Origin: DATHBD01 sp035296325
Lineage (GTDB): Bacteria > Actinomycetota > Actinomycetes > Mycobacteriales > Micromonosporaceae
Length of the DNA: 64,000 bases
Assembly: GCA_035296325.1 (NCBI GenBank)
Contig: DATHBD010000002.1
Location: forward strand, 1-64,000
Direction of reading: 5' to 3'
Made by a program: the position numbers and the translations under genes. Below the pieces are notes generated by a model. That model ran no database searches, had not been told where the DNA came from, and was given only the letters and a program-made list of their open reading frames with translations. Below, one piece after another: positions 51,472 through 59,222 of the stretch (position 1 is its first letter; every line of letters starts with the position of its first letter).

Positions 51472-52957
51472 AGTCGTCACGCCGACGGTTCGTGAGGGAC
51501 GCCAGCGTCGCTCGGGCGCCGCGCTCGTGCAGCGCCGTCAGCGCCGAGGTGTATGCGGAGACGAAACGACCGTGGTCGACGAGGTCTCCGAAAAGCTCGC
51601 GGTTGGCCAGGAACGCCACCGGGTCCTCCCGCTGCCGGCGTGCGATCGCCGTCAGGCCTTCCGCGAGCCGGTCGACCACGGTGATCGGCGCGCCGTGCTC
51701 GTCGATCCCCTCGGCATAGCGGGCCCACGAGGCCACCACGGCGGCGGAACGGGAAATGTCGCCGCCCGTGGCGAGCTGGGCGCGGATCACCGGGAGCAGC
51801 CACTTCGGGATGCGGTCGGAGGTGTCCGCGCACAGCCGGGCGATGGTGTCCCGGACCTCCGGGTTGGCGAAGCGTTCCAGCAGCGTGCGTTGGTAGCTGT
51901 CGAGATCCACCCCGGGCACCGGCGCCAGGGTCGGTTGGGCCTCCACCCGCATGTAGTCCAGCAGGAACGCCCGCACCAGCGGGTCCTGCGCCGCCTCGTG
52001 GACCAGCCGGTACCCCATCAGATACCCGAAGTAGGCAAGTGCCTGATGGCCGGCGTTGAGCAGCCGAAGCTTCATCAGCTCGTAGGGCGCGACGTCGTCG
52101 ACCAGCTGCACGCCGGCATCCGCGTACGGCGGCCGCCCGGCAGGGAAGCGGTCCTCGAGCACCCACTGGGTGAACGGCTCGCAAACCACCGGCCATTGAT
52201 CCTCGATCCCGAACCGGGCCCGGACCTCTGCGCGGTCGGCGTCGGTGGTCACCGGCGTGATCCGGTCCACCATGGAGTTGGGAAAGCTCACCTCCCGCTC
52301 CACCCAGTCTCCGAGATCCGGGTCACGCAGCCGGGCGAAGGACGTGCACACCGACCGGGCGAGGTCGCCGTTGCCCTGCAGGTTGTCACAGGACATCACC
52401 GTGAAGGGCGGCACGCCGGCGGCCCGGCGACGCCGCAGCCCTTCGGTGATCAAGCCGAAGGCCGTCCGGGGGAGGGCCCCAGGCTGGAGATCGCGCACGA
52501 TGCCGGGATCGGCGGTGTCCAGCGCGCCGGTCAGGTCGGAGAGGGGGTACCCGCCCTCGGTCACGGTGAGCGAGACGATCCGCGTCGAGGCGGCGGCGAG
52601 CTTGTCGAGGACCGCCTCCGGATCGTCCGGCGCGAACAGGTACTCCACGATGGAGCCGACGACCCGGGCGTCGTACCGGCCGTCGCTGTGCTTGAGGGCG
52701 AGCGTGTACATGCCGTCCTGAGCGTGCAGCGCGTCGCGCATGCGTCGGTCGGCTGCCAGCACCCCGACGCCACAGATGCCCCAGTCCAGTGCGGCGCCGG
52801 CATCCATCAGGCGGTCGTGGTACATCGCCTGGTGCGCGCGGTGGAATCCGCCGACCCCGAAGTGGACCACGCCGGTGGTCACCCGACGACGGTCGTAGGT
52901 CGGGATGGGCAGCCGCTCGGCGCAGGACGTGAGCGTGGCCGCGCTGAGCTCAACCAT
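51470..52957 (-). CDS. Mannitol dehydrogenase-family polyol dehydrogenase
   Basis: 495 residues, the usual length. VHFGVGGFHRAHQAMYHDRL is the NAD(H)-binding start, with VTEGGYPL, MSCDNLQGNG, and the catalytic Lys-Asn-His group in YELMKLRLLNAGHQALAYFG. Long-chain members oxidise mannitol, arabinitol or related polyols to ketoses. No transporter or sugar kinase is adjacent, so the substrate cannot be chosen. Confidence 0.93.
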   Translation of the reverse strand: MVELSAATLTSCAERLPIPTYDRRRVTTGVVHFGVGGFHRAHQAMYHDRLMDAGAALDWGICGVGVLAADRRMRDALHAQDGMYTLALKHSDGRYDARVVGSIVEYLFAPDDPEAVLDKLAAASTRIVSLTVTEGGYPLSDLTGALDTADPGIVRDLQPGALPRTAFGLITEGLRRRRAAGVPPFTVMSCDNLQGNGDLARSVCTSFARLRDPDLGDWVEREVSFPNSMVDRITPVTTDADRAEVRARFGIEDQWPVVCEPFTQWVLEDRFPAGRPPYADAGVQLVDDVAPYELMKLRLLNAGHQALAYFGYLMGYRLVHEAAQDPLVRAFLLDYMRVEAQPTLAPVPGVDLDSYQRTLLERFANPEVRDTIARLCADTSDRIPKWLLPVIRAQLATGGDISRSAAVVASWARYAEGIDEHGAPITVVDRLAEGLTAIARRQREDPVAFLANRELFGDLVDHGRFVSAYTSALTALHERGARATLASLTNRRRDD

Positions 52958-52986
52958 CGCCGGACCGGATCATCCAGGTCGCATGG

Positions 52987-53502
52987 TCACAGCAGCGGTT
53001 CGCCGTTGAAGACACCGAGCTCCTCGCAGTACAGCTCGATCCCGACGCCGTTCGGGTCGCGGATGTAGAGGCTGTCCTCCACGCCGCGGTCCGGGCCGGT
53101 GTAGGGGAGCCCGACCTCGTCGAACTTCGCCCGCGCCGCGGCGAACCGGTCGGGAGAGACCGAGATCGCGATGTGCTGCACGCCGCCGATCGTCTCGGCG
53201 AACTCCGGGTGGTGGTGACCGGGGAAGTCGAAGAAGCCCAGCAGGTTGCGGTTGCCGATGTCGAAGAAGAAGTGGCTGGAGCCGGTGTAGTCCCGGTTTT
53301 CCACCAGTTCCACAAGCGGGAAGCCGAGAAGCTCCTGATAGAAGCGGATCGTCTCCTCGACGTCGCGGCAGATCAGCGCCACGTGGTGCACGCCCCGGGC
53401 GATGGTGGCCGGCCGGTCCGCCGGCTGGCGCAGGTACCTGTCGCGAAGCTGCGCGCGGCGTTCACCGATCGCGACGAGTTCGCTGCCTTGTGGTTGGGGC
53501 AC
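52987..53502 (-). CDS. VOC family dioxygenase-like protein
   Basis: 171 residues from GTG 53502, with GGAG 8 bases upstream. GVHHVALICRDVEETIRFYQ (first metal His), GGVQHIAISVSPDRFAAARA (second His) and DSLYIRDPNGVGIELYCEEL (Glu ligand) show a full VOC domain with all three metal ligands, so a metal-dependent enzyme is likely. It is 29 bases upstream of the polyol dehydrogenase gene in the same direction and probably co-transcribed. Confidence 0.88.
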   Translation of the reverse strand: MPQPQGSELVAIGERRAQLRDRYLRQPADRPATIARGVHHVALICRDVEETIRFYQELLGFPLVELVENRDYTGSSHFFFDIGNRNLLGFFDFPGHHHPEFAETIGGVQHIAISVSPDRFAAARAKFDEVGLPYTGPDRGVEDSLYIRDPNGVGIELYCEELGVFNGEPLL

Positions 53503-53607
53503 TTGCCACGCTCCTTCATGCCACGGTCCGGCTCGCGGCGCGGCCGGGCGCCGACTGGCTCCATCCTCTACGAATACCGGCGGGTTGCAACCAGGAGGCC
53601 GGCCTGG

Positions 53608-54093
53608 TCACACCCAGCGCTGGTCACCGCCGGCCTCCTGCTCGTCGATGGCGGCCGACACCCGGTCCGCGATGGCGGCCAGCGCATCCACCTGGGCCTG
53701 GGTCAACTGGTCGAACACCAGCCGCCGGACGGTCTGCACGTGCCGGGGCGCAGCCGCCTCGATGGCCGCCCGCCCGTCCGCGGTGAGCACGATGAACGCC
53801 CCCCGCCGATCGTCGGGACACTCGTCGCGTCGCACCAGCCCACGCCGCTGCATCCGGGACAGGTGGTGGGAGGTGCGACTCTGCTCCCATTGCAGGGCCC
53901 GGGCCAGGTCGCTGACCCGCACGCGGGACTCCGCCGCGTCGGTGAGCTGGACCAGGACGGCGAAGTCGGTAAGGGACAGGTCCGAGTCCGTCTGCAGCTG
54001 CCGGTGCAGCGCGACGGACAGGCGGGCGTGCATGCGCAGGTAGCCGCGCCAGGCCCGCTGCTCCCTATCGTCCAGCCACTGGGCATCCGTCAT
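53608..54093 (-). CDS. MarR-family transcriptional regulator
   Basis: 161 residues from ATG 54093. RVSDLARALQWEQSRTSHHL, then SRMQRRGLVRRDECPDDRRG and AFIVLTADGRAAIEAAAPRH give the MarR winged helix with its DxRxxxxxLT wing. A single Cys precedes PDDRRG. Divergent from the YceI-pirin operon, with two 18-base operators between them; auto-repression and repression of yceI are likely. No oxidant-sensing Cys pair is visible, so the inducer is unknown. Confidence 0.92.
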   Translation of the reverse strand: MTDAQWLDDREQRAWRGYLRMHARLSVALHRQLQTDSDLSLTDFAVLVQLTDAAESRVRVSDLARALQWEQSRTSHHLSRMQRRGLVRRDECPDDRRGAFIVLTADGRAAIEAAAPRHVQTVRRLVFDQLTQAQVDALAAIADRVSAAIDEQEAGGDQRWV

Positions 54094-54112
54094 GCCGTCC
54101 ACTCTACCGGAA

Positions 54113-54130
54113 TACATGACACATCATGTA
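54113..54130. promoter_or_regulatory. MarR operator 1 (perfect)
   Basis: TACATGACACATCATGTA is a perfect 7-base inverted repeat around CACA, 20 bases upstream of the marR start and 46 upstream of the yceI start. Confidence 0.85.
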
Positions 54131-54142
54131 AGTTGAGCGGTG

Positions 54143-54160
54143 TACATGACACGTCATAGA
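54143..54160. promoter_or_regulatory. MarR operator 2 (imperfect)
   Basis: TACATGACACGTCATAGA repeats the left arm and spacing of operator 1 exactly 30 bases further on (about three helical turns), which suits side-by-side binding of two dimers on one DNA face. It ends just before the GAGGAG of the yceI gene. Confidence 0.8.
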
Positions 54161-54175
54161 CTTGAGGAGCATCCA

Positions 54176-54748
54176 ATGACCACCGCAGCGAGCACCGCCA
54201 CCCCCACCCTCGACCAGCTCACCGGCACCTACGCGGTTGACGCGGCGCACTCCCGGATCGGCTTCGTCGCCCGGCACGCCATGGTGACCAAGGTCCGCGG
54301 GGCGTTCAACGACTTCTCGGCGACCGCCCAGATCGACGGCGACGACCCCACCCGGTCCAGCGTCACCGTCGTGATCAAGGCGGCCAGCATCGACACCCGC
54401 AACGAGCAGCGCGACGCTCACCTGCGCAGCAACGACTTCCTCGCCATGGACGAGCACCCGGAGATCACGTTCGCCTCGACCGGGGTGACGTTGCTTGACG
54501 AGACCACCTTCGCGCTGAGCGGCGACCTCACCGTCCGTGGTGTCACAAAGCCGGTGACCGTCGACTTCACCTACGAGGGTGCGGCGAAGGACCCGTTCGG
54601 CAACCTCCGGCTGGGCTTTGAAGGGTCGACCACGATCAGCCGGAAGGACTTCGGCATCACCTGGAATGCCGCCCTGGAGACCGGTGGTGTCCTGGTCGGC
54701 GACAAGATCGTCCTGGAGTTCGAGGTCTCCGCGATCAAGGTGGCCTGA
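54176..54748 (+). CDS. YceI-family protein
   Basis: 190 residues from ATG 54176 with GAGGAG upstream; an in-frame ATG at 54140 lies within the operators and is rejected. GTYAVDAAHSRIGFVARHAM, VTKVRGAFNDFSATAQID, RDAHLRSNDFLAMDEHPEIT, and GDLTVRGVTKPVTVDFTYEG are the full YceI lipocalin-like signature. The family binds isoprenoid chains and responds to pH or oxidative stress in some bacteria. No signal peptide, so cytoplasmic. Control by the adjacent MarR is likely. Confidence 0.95.
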   Translation: MTTAASTATPTLDQLTGTYAVDAAHSRIGFVARHAMVTKVRGAFNDFSATAQIDGDDPTRSSVTVVIKAASIDTRNEQRDAHLRSNDFLAMDEHPEITFASTGVTLLDETTFALSGDLTVRGVTKPVTVDFTYEGAAKDPFGNLRLGFEGSTTISRKDFGITWNAALETGGVLVGDKIVLEFEVSAIKVA

Positions 54749-54821
54749 CCGGCCGACGGCGCGGCGCCGGCATCCGCCGGCGCCGCACAGACATCCCGAC
54801 ATCACACAGGAATGGTGTGAC

Positions 54822-55586
54822 ATGAGCACGAGCACCCAGACCCCGAAGGTCGACGTCCGCCGGGCCGGAGACCGCTTCGCCACCAGGATCGACTGGCTGG
54901 ACTCGAAGCACTCGTTTTCGTTCGGCCACCACCACGATCGTCGCAACACCCACCACGGAGTCCTTCTCGTCAACAACGACGACATCGTCAGCCCCGGTGC
55001 CGGCTTCGAAACGCATCCGCACCGCGACATGGAGATCGTGACCTGGGTGCTGCAGGGTTCCCTGGTGCATCAGGACTCGACCGGGCACTCCGGTGTGATC
55101 TATCCGGGCCTGGCCCAACGGATGAGTGCCGGGCGCGGCATCCTGCACTCGGAGAAGAACGACTCCTGGCGCCTGGCCGGCGAGCAGCACAGCGAGCCGG
55201 TGCACTTCGTGCAGATGTGGGTCGTGCCGGACGAGGCCGGCATCAAGCCCGGGTACGAGCAGTTGGAAATCGCCGACGAGCTGCTGACCGGCGGCCTGGT
55301 TCCGGTGGCATCCGGCATGGACGCCCATTCCGATGCCGCCGCCATCCGCATCAAGAACCGTTACGCCGCGTTGCACGCCGCCCGGCTGCAGCCCGGCCAG
55401 AGTGTCCAACTGCCCGACGCGCCGTTCCTGCACCTCTTCGTTCCCCGCGGCGGGGTGGCCCTGGAAGGCGCCGGCGACCTGGCGGCCGGCGATGCGGTAC
55501 GCCTCACCGCCACCGGAGGTCAGCGGATCACCGCCACCGAGCCGGCGGAGATCCTGGTCTGGGAGATGCACGCGACCATCAACTGA
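54822..55586 (+). CDS. Pirin-family protein
   Basis: 254 residues from ATG 54822. The N-terminal cupin has FSFGHHHDRRNTHHGVLLVN, GFETHPHRDMEIVTWVLQGS and HSGVIYPGLAQRMSAGRGIL, including the metal-ligand HPHRDME, and HSEKN. Pirins are iron cupins; some act as quercetinases and others as redox regulators. It follows yceI by 73 bases in the same direction and probably belongs to the same MarR-controlled transcript. Confidence 0.93.
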   Translation: MSTSTQTPKVDVRRAGDRFATRIDWLDSKHSFSFGHHHDRRNTHHGVLLVNNDDIVSPGAGFETHPHRDMEIVTWVLQGSLVHQDSTGHSGVIYPGLAQRMSAGRGILHSEKNDSWRLAGEQHSEPVHFVQMWVVPDEAGIKPGYEQLEIADELLTGGLVPVASGMDAHSDAAAIRIKNRYAALHAARLQPGQSVQLPDAPFLHLFVPRGGVALEGAGDLAAGDAVRLTATGGQRITATEPAEILVWEMHATIN

Positions 55587-55592
55587 TCACCT

Positions 55593-55622
55593 CGTCCGGC
55601 CGCCGTCGACGGCGGCCGGACG
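55593..55622. terminator. Perfect 30-base palindrome, bidirectional terminator
   Basis: The arms 55593-55607 (CGTCCGGCCGCCGTC) and 55608-55622 are exact inverted copies. It lies between the convergent ends of the pirin gene and the ABC permease gene. Confidence 0.82.
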
Positions 55623-55674
55623 CTGGTGTGTTCAGGCTTCCTCCACGATCACCAGCCGGTTCCCGTCGGGCGGC

Positions 55675-56391
55675 TCAACTGGTGCGGGTCTTGATCGGCA
55701 CGTCCCGCACGAGTCCCCAGGTCAGGCCGGCACCGGCCAGGATCGAGGCGGCCGCGAGCACCGCTGTGGCGATGACCGGGGCGTCCAGTCGCTGGATGAA
55801 GGCACCGACGAACGGCAGCGAGTTGTAGCCCACGGCGAGGCTGGCCGTCGCCACCAAGAGGATCGCGACGGGGATCGCGACCAGCCCGCCGCCGTCCAGG
55901 CGGTAGAAGGCGGCCGCGAGGAAGGCGCCCGCGATCATCCAGCCGAGCAGCATCACGGCGTGGGTGATGAAGATCGGCAGGACCTGGTCGGAAGCGGTGA
56001 AGATGCGGTCCTCCTGAAACCTCTGTGGCCAGTCCACCGCCCGGTACAGCAGTCCTTCGAGGGCGTAGCCGATGGTGGCCAGCGCGGCGTACGCGGCGAC
56101 AGCGACGGCCGCGAAGACGGAAGTCTGGATCATGAAGTCGCGCCGGGTCTGGCCGTGGGCGATGAACACCGGAAGCAGGCGTCCGGTCAGGTAGGCCCCG
56201 TACCCGGCGGCCGCCCAGCGCACGACTCCACTCGCCCCGTCCCACCCGCTGATCGTGATCGGCCGGAACAGCGATATCACCGCCACCACCACAGCCACGA
56301 AGACGGCGAACCCGAGCCACGCCAGCAGGAGAAAGGGCAGGTGGGTGCGGAACAGCAGGCGAGCGATCTGCCAGGGTCGGGCGCGGTTCAT
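55675..56391 (-). CDS. ABC-2-type transporter membrane protein
   Basis: 238 residues from ATG 56391, with six likely TM segments (LPFLLLAWLGFAVFVAVVVA, GAYLTGRLLPVFIAHG, FAAVAVAAYAALATIGYALE, FITHAVMLLGWMIAGAFLAA, VAIPVAILLVATASLAVGY, VIATAVLAAASILAGAGLTW). It overlaps the ATPase gene by ATGA and is the last gene of the gntR-ATPase-permease operon. Such YtrA-linked systems often handle peptide antibiotics or cell-envelope stress; substrate unknown. Confidence 0.85.
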   Translation of the reverse strand: MNRARPWQIARLLFRTHLPFLLLAWLGFAVFVAVVVAVISLFRPITISGWDGASGVVRWAAAGYGAYLTGRLLPVFIAHGQTRRDFMIQTSVFAAVAVAAYAALATIGYALEGLLYRAVDWPQRFQEDRIFTASDQVLPIFITHAVMLLGWMIAGAFLAAAFYRLDGGGLVAIPVAILLVATASLAVGYNSLPFVGAFIQRLDAPVIATAVLAAASILAGAGLTWGLVRDVPIKTRTS

Positions 56392-57299
56392 CGGATACCT
56401 CCCAGGATGCTGCGCTGCCCGGTGTTGGGCTCGGTGAGATGGGTGAACAGGTTCTGCAGGTCGACCGGCCCGAGTTCCAGCCCGGCCTCCCGGGCCTGCT
56501 GCCGGTGCACGTCGTCGATCTCGCCATAGACCATGGCGGACTTGGTGTGGCCGAGTTGGCGCTCGCCGAGCCGGGTGAAGCCGCCGAAGTCGACGAAGCG
56601 GTCGACCGCGTCCGCCGGCCCGGTGACCGACGCTCCGCGCGAGCGCAGCGTCTCGGCGTCCTCGCGTACCAGCAGCCGCCCGCGGTCCAGAATGAGCACC
56701 TCCTCGAAGAGGGCGCTCATCTCCTCGATCAAGTGCGTCGAGATGATGATCGTGCGCGGATGCTCCGTGAAGTCCCTCAGCAGTTCCTCCTGGAACACCG
56801 ACCGGGTCGGCGCGTCCATCCCCAGGTGTGACTCGTCGTACATGGTCACCGGTGTGCGCGACGCGAGGCCGATCGTGATGCCGAACGCTGAGCGTTGGCC
56901 CCGGGACAGCGCGCCGACCTTGGACTTGACGACGATTCCGAAGCGGTCGAGCAGCGCCGCGGCGTAGTCGGCGTCCCAGCCGGGTCGCAGGTCCGCGGCC
57001 ATCTGGAGGGTGTCCTTGATGCTCTCGTCCGCGTGCGCGGCGTCGGCGGTCTCTCGGATCAGACATACCCGCGACGTGACGGCGGGATTCTCGAACACCG
57101 GCAGGCCGTCGATGCGTGCTGCGCCGGCCTCCGCTCTGCGGAAGCCGGCCAGCACCGAGAGCAGGCTGGTCTTTCCGGACCCGTTGCGCCCGAGCAGGCC
57201 GTAGATCCGCCCGCCCGGGAGGGCGAAGCTGACGTCGTCGAGCGCGGTCGTGCTGCCGTAGGACAGCCGCAGATGTTCCACCTCGATGGGTAGCGTCAT
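56388..57299 (-). CDS. ABC transporter ATP-binding protein (YtrB-like)
   Basis: 303 residues from ATG 57299. Walker A LLGRNGSGKTSLLSV (about 36-50), signature LSRGQRSAFGITIGLASR (LSRGQ), Walker B VTMYDES (Asp with Glu of the next position replaced in order as DES), H-loop IISTHLIEE. The Walker B, normally LDEP, reads YDES, so the catalytic Glu is retained. The C-terminal about 80 residues are an accessory domain. It overlaps both gntR and the permease gene by four bases. Confidence 0.92.
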   Translation of the reverse strand: MTLPIEVEHLRLSYGSTTALDDVSFALPGGRIYGLLGRNGSGKTSLLSVLAGFRRAEAGAARIDGLPVFENPAVTSRVCLIRETADAAHADESIKDTLQMAADLRPGWDADYAAALLDRFGIVVKSKVGALSRGQRSAFGITIGLASRTPVTMYDESHLGMDAPTRSVFQEELLRDFTEHPRTIIISTHLIEEMSALFEEVLILDRGRLLVREDAETLRSRGASVTGPADAVDRFVDFGGFTRLGERQLGHTKSAMVYGEIDDVHRQQAREAGLELGPVDLQNLFTHLTEPNTGQRSILGGIR

Positions 57300-57682
57300 T
57301 GGTTCTCCTGGTCCGGGGGTGACGAGGCGATGGTGAGTTGAGAAATTCGGGCGATGATGTCGGGCAGTGGGATGCCGATCGCGCGGGCTTCGGCGACCAT
57401 CGGATCGACCACGTCGGCGTAGAAGGTCTCCCGCCGCTGTGCCCGCAGGGTCTCGGCGGCGGTCGGACTGACGAACATCCCGATGCCGCGCTTCTTGTAC
57501 AGCAGGCCCTCGTCGACGAGTTGCTGGAAGGCCTTGGCCACGGTCGCCGGGTTGATTCGGTAGTACACCGCGTACTGGGTGGTCGACATGACCTGCTCGT
57601 CGCCGCGCTGCGCGCCACTCAACACGTCGGCCTTGATCCGGTCGGCGATCTGCCGGTAAATCGGGCTCCGGTCGTCGAACAC
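57296..57682 (-). CDS. GntR-family regulator, YtrA subgroup
   Basis: 128 residues from GTG 57682. PIYRQIADRIKADVLSGAQR, TTQYAVYYRINPATVAKAFQ and LVDEGLLYKKRGIGMFV form a short winged-helix GntR with a truncated C-terminus, typical of YtrA repressors that sit in front of ABC transporter genes. It overlaps the ATPase start by ATGA and should be controlled by the palindrome at 57701-57724, 19 bases upstream of its start. Confidence 0.93.
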   Translation of the reverse strand: MFDDRSPIYRQIADRIKADVLSGAQRGDEQVMSTTQYAVYYRINPATVAKAFQQLVDEGLLYKKRGIGMFVSPTAAETLRAQRRETFYADVVDPMVAEARAIGIPLPDIIARISQLTIASSPPDQENQ

Positions 57683-57700
57683 GGCACTCCATGGATCGGT

Positions 57701-57724
57701 GGTTCATTACTTGACTAATGAACC
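57701..57724. promoter_or_regulatory. GntR/YtrA operator, perfect palindrome
   Basis: GGTTCATTA (57701-57709) and its exact inverted copy TAATGAACC (57716-57724) flank the 6-base spacer CTTGAC. It is AT-rich and lies directly upstream of the gntR start, so autoregulation is expected. The remaining 188 bases up to the MFS stop codon hold nothing I recognise. Confidence 0.85.
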
Positions 57725-57912
57725 ATAGAACAGGCGGCAGCGTGGGCGCAAGTGGGCATGCGGCAAGGTGAGCGGATGCAACGGTGTGCGGCTGCGGACG
57801 TGCACTATCCCGCCACCGGCGGTGCCACGGCAGCGCTGGTGATCGCGAGCGACGTGACCTTCCAGACCCTGGTGCGGGCGTCGGGTCGACGCCCTGTCCC
57901 GCCGGCACCCAT

Positions 57913-59154
57913 CTACGGATGCGTCGCGTGCGAGGGGACCCGCCGCACCAGCAGCGCCGGGCTGAGTACGACCACGAGGGCGGCCGCCGCCGGTACCAGG
58001 ATCAACCCGGCGCGCAGGCTGGCATTGTCGGCGATGAGTCCGACCACCGGCGGTGCCATGAAGAGCCCTACCCGGATCACCGTGCCGACCAGCGTCAGGC
58101 CGACCCCCGGGGGAAGGCCGGGGATCTCGTCCACGGTGCGCATACTGGCCGGGATTAGGGTGCCGATGCCGAGACCGGCAAGGCCGAAGCCGATGATCGT
58201 CAAGACCGGCGACGGTACGGCCAGTGCCGCCACCATCGCCAGGCAGGCCATCGTCGCGCCGCCCCGGGCAACCGTCCGGTCGCCGTACCGGGTGACGAGC
58301 CGGTCCCCGAGGAGCCGGCCCACCGTCTGCGCCGCCTGCAACGTGATGAACCCCAGACCGGCGACCGCGGCCGCCGTGCCGAGGTCCTCCCGCAGGTAGA
58401 CGGCACTCCACGTGGCGCCCACCTCTTCGATGAGCTGGGCGGACCCGGCGATCAGGCCGAGCGCCGCGATCTTCGCGATCAGCGGCCAGCGCCGTGGGCC
58501 GGACGGCTGGCTGCCGGCCGGTGCCCGCTCCGTGTCGTCCGGTCCGCGCAGCAGGAGCCGGGACAGCAGCACAGCCACGCCCGCGAACACCACGCCGGCC
58601 ACGGAAAGGTGCCACAGCAGCGGGATTTCCAGACCGGCGGCCGTTGCCCCCATTGCGCCGCCCACGACCGCGCCCACGCTCCACACGCCGTGGAACGCGT
58701 TGAGGATGGACCGTCGGTAGAGGCGCTCCACCCGCAGGCCGTGGGCGTTCACCGCAATGTCGGCGACCGAGTCACCCGACCCCGCCAGAAACAGGGCGAG
58801 CGCCAGCGCCCACCAGGACGGGGCGACACCGAGGAGCACGAGGTTGAGGGAGAGCAGGATCGTGCTCGCCGGTGCGATGCGGGCCGAACCCCACCTCGTC
58901 ACCAACCATCCGGCAGCCAGCCCCAGCAGCAGTGCCCCGAATCCGTACGCGGCGACGGCGGAGCCGAATGCGGTGTTCGACAACGCCAGCCCGGCTTTGA
59001 GTTCCGGGTACCGGGGCACCACGTTGGCGAAGACCGCGCCATTGACGAAGAAGAGCGCGGCGACGGCACCCCGGGCCCGTCGGGCCACCGGCGACGGCTT
59101 GGTGATGACGGCTGAGCCGGATGGGGGCGAGACGGATGGGGGCGAGACGGACAC
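57913..59154 (-). CDS. MFS transporter
   Basis: 413 residues from GTG 59154, chosen because the frame upstream to 59244 overlaps the ABC exporter stop and has no TM start; the exact start is uncertain. Twelve TM helices are likely (RGAVAALFFVNGAVFANVVP, SAVAAYGFGALLLGLAAGWL, and so on), with the loop motif GRLLGDRLVTRYGDRTV between helices 8 and 9 and a cytoplasmic Arg-rich centre (PSGPRRWPL). It resembles the YbjJ/FucP-like group of actinobacterial MFS proteins. Substrate unknown. It follows the ABC exporter gene and may share its transcript. Confidence 0.85.
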   Translation of the reverse strand: MSVSPPSVSPPSGSAVITKPSPVARRARGAVAALFFVNGAVFANVVPRYPELKAGLALSNTAFGSAVAAYGFGALLLGLAAGWLVTRWGSARIAPASTILLSLNLVLLGVAPSWWALALALFLAGSGDSVADIAVNAHGLRVERLYRRSILNAFHGVWSVGAVVGGAMGATAAGLEIPLLWHLSVAGVVFAGVAVLLSRLLLRGPDDTERAPAGSQPSGPRRWPLIAKIAALGLIAGSAQLIEEVGATWSAVYLREDLGTAAAVAGLGFITLQAAQTVGRLLGDRLVTRYGDRTVARGGATMACLAMVAALAVPSPVLTIIGFGLAGLGIGTLIPASMRTVDEIPGLPPGVGLTLVGTVIRVGLFMAPPVVGLIADNASLRAGLILVPAAAALVVVLSPALLVRRVPSHATHP

Positions 59155-59222
59155 GCAGCAGAGCTTGCCGCATCGGCGTCCGCCCGGAACATCCGGTCCC
59201 GCGTGGGCGGCCCCGGCCGCCG

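Noticed and set aside
57725..57912. Possible small gene between gntR operator and MFS gene
   Set aside because: No frame has a good start site or a recognisable product; codon pattern is not coding-like.
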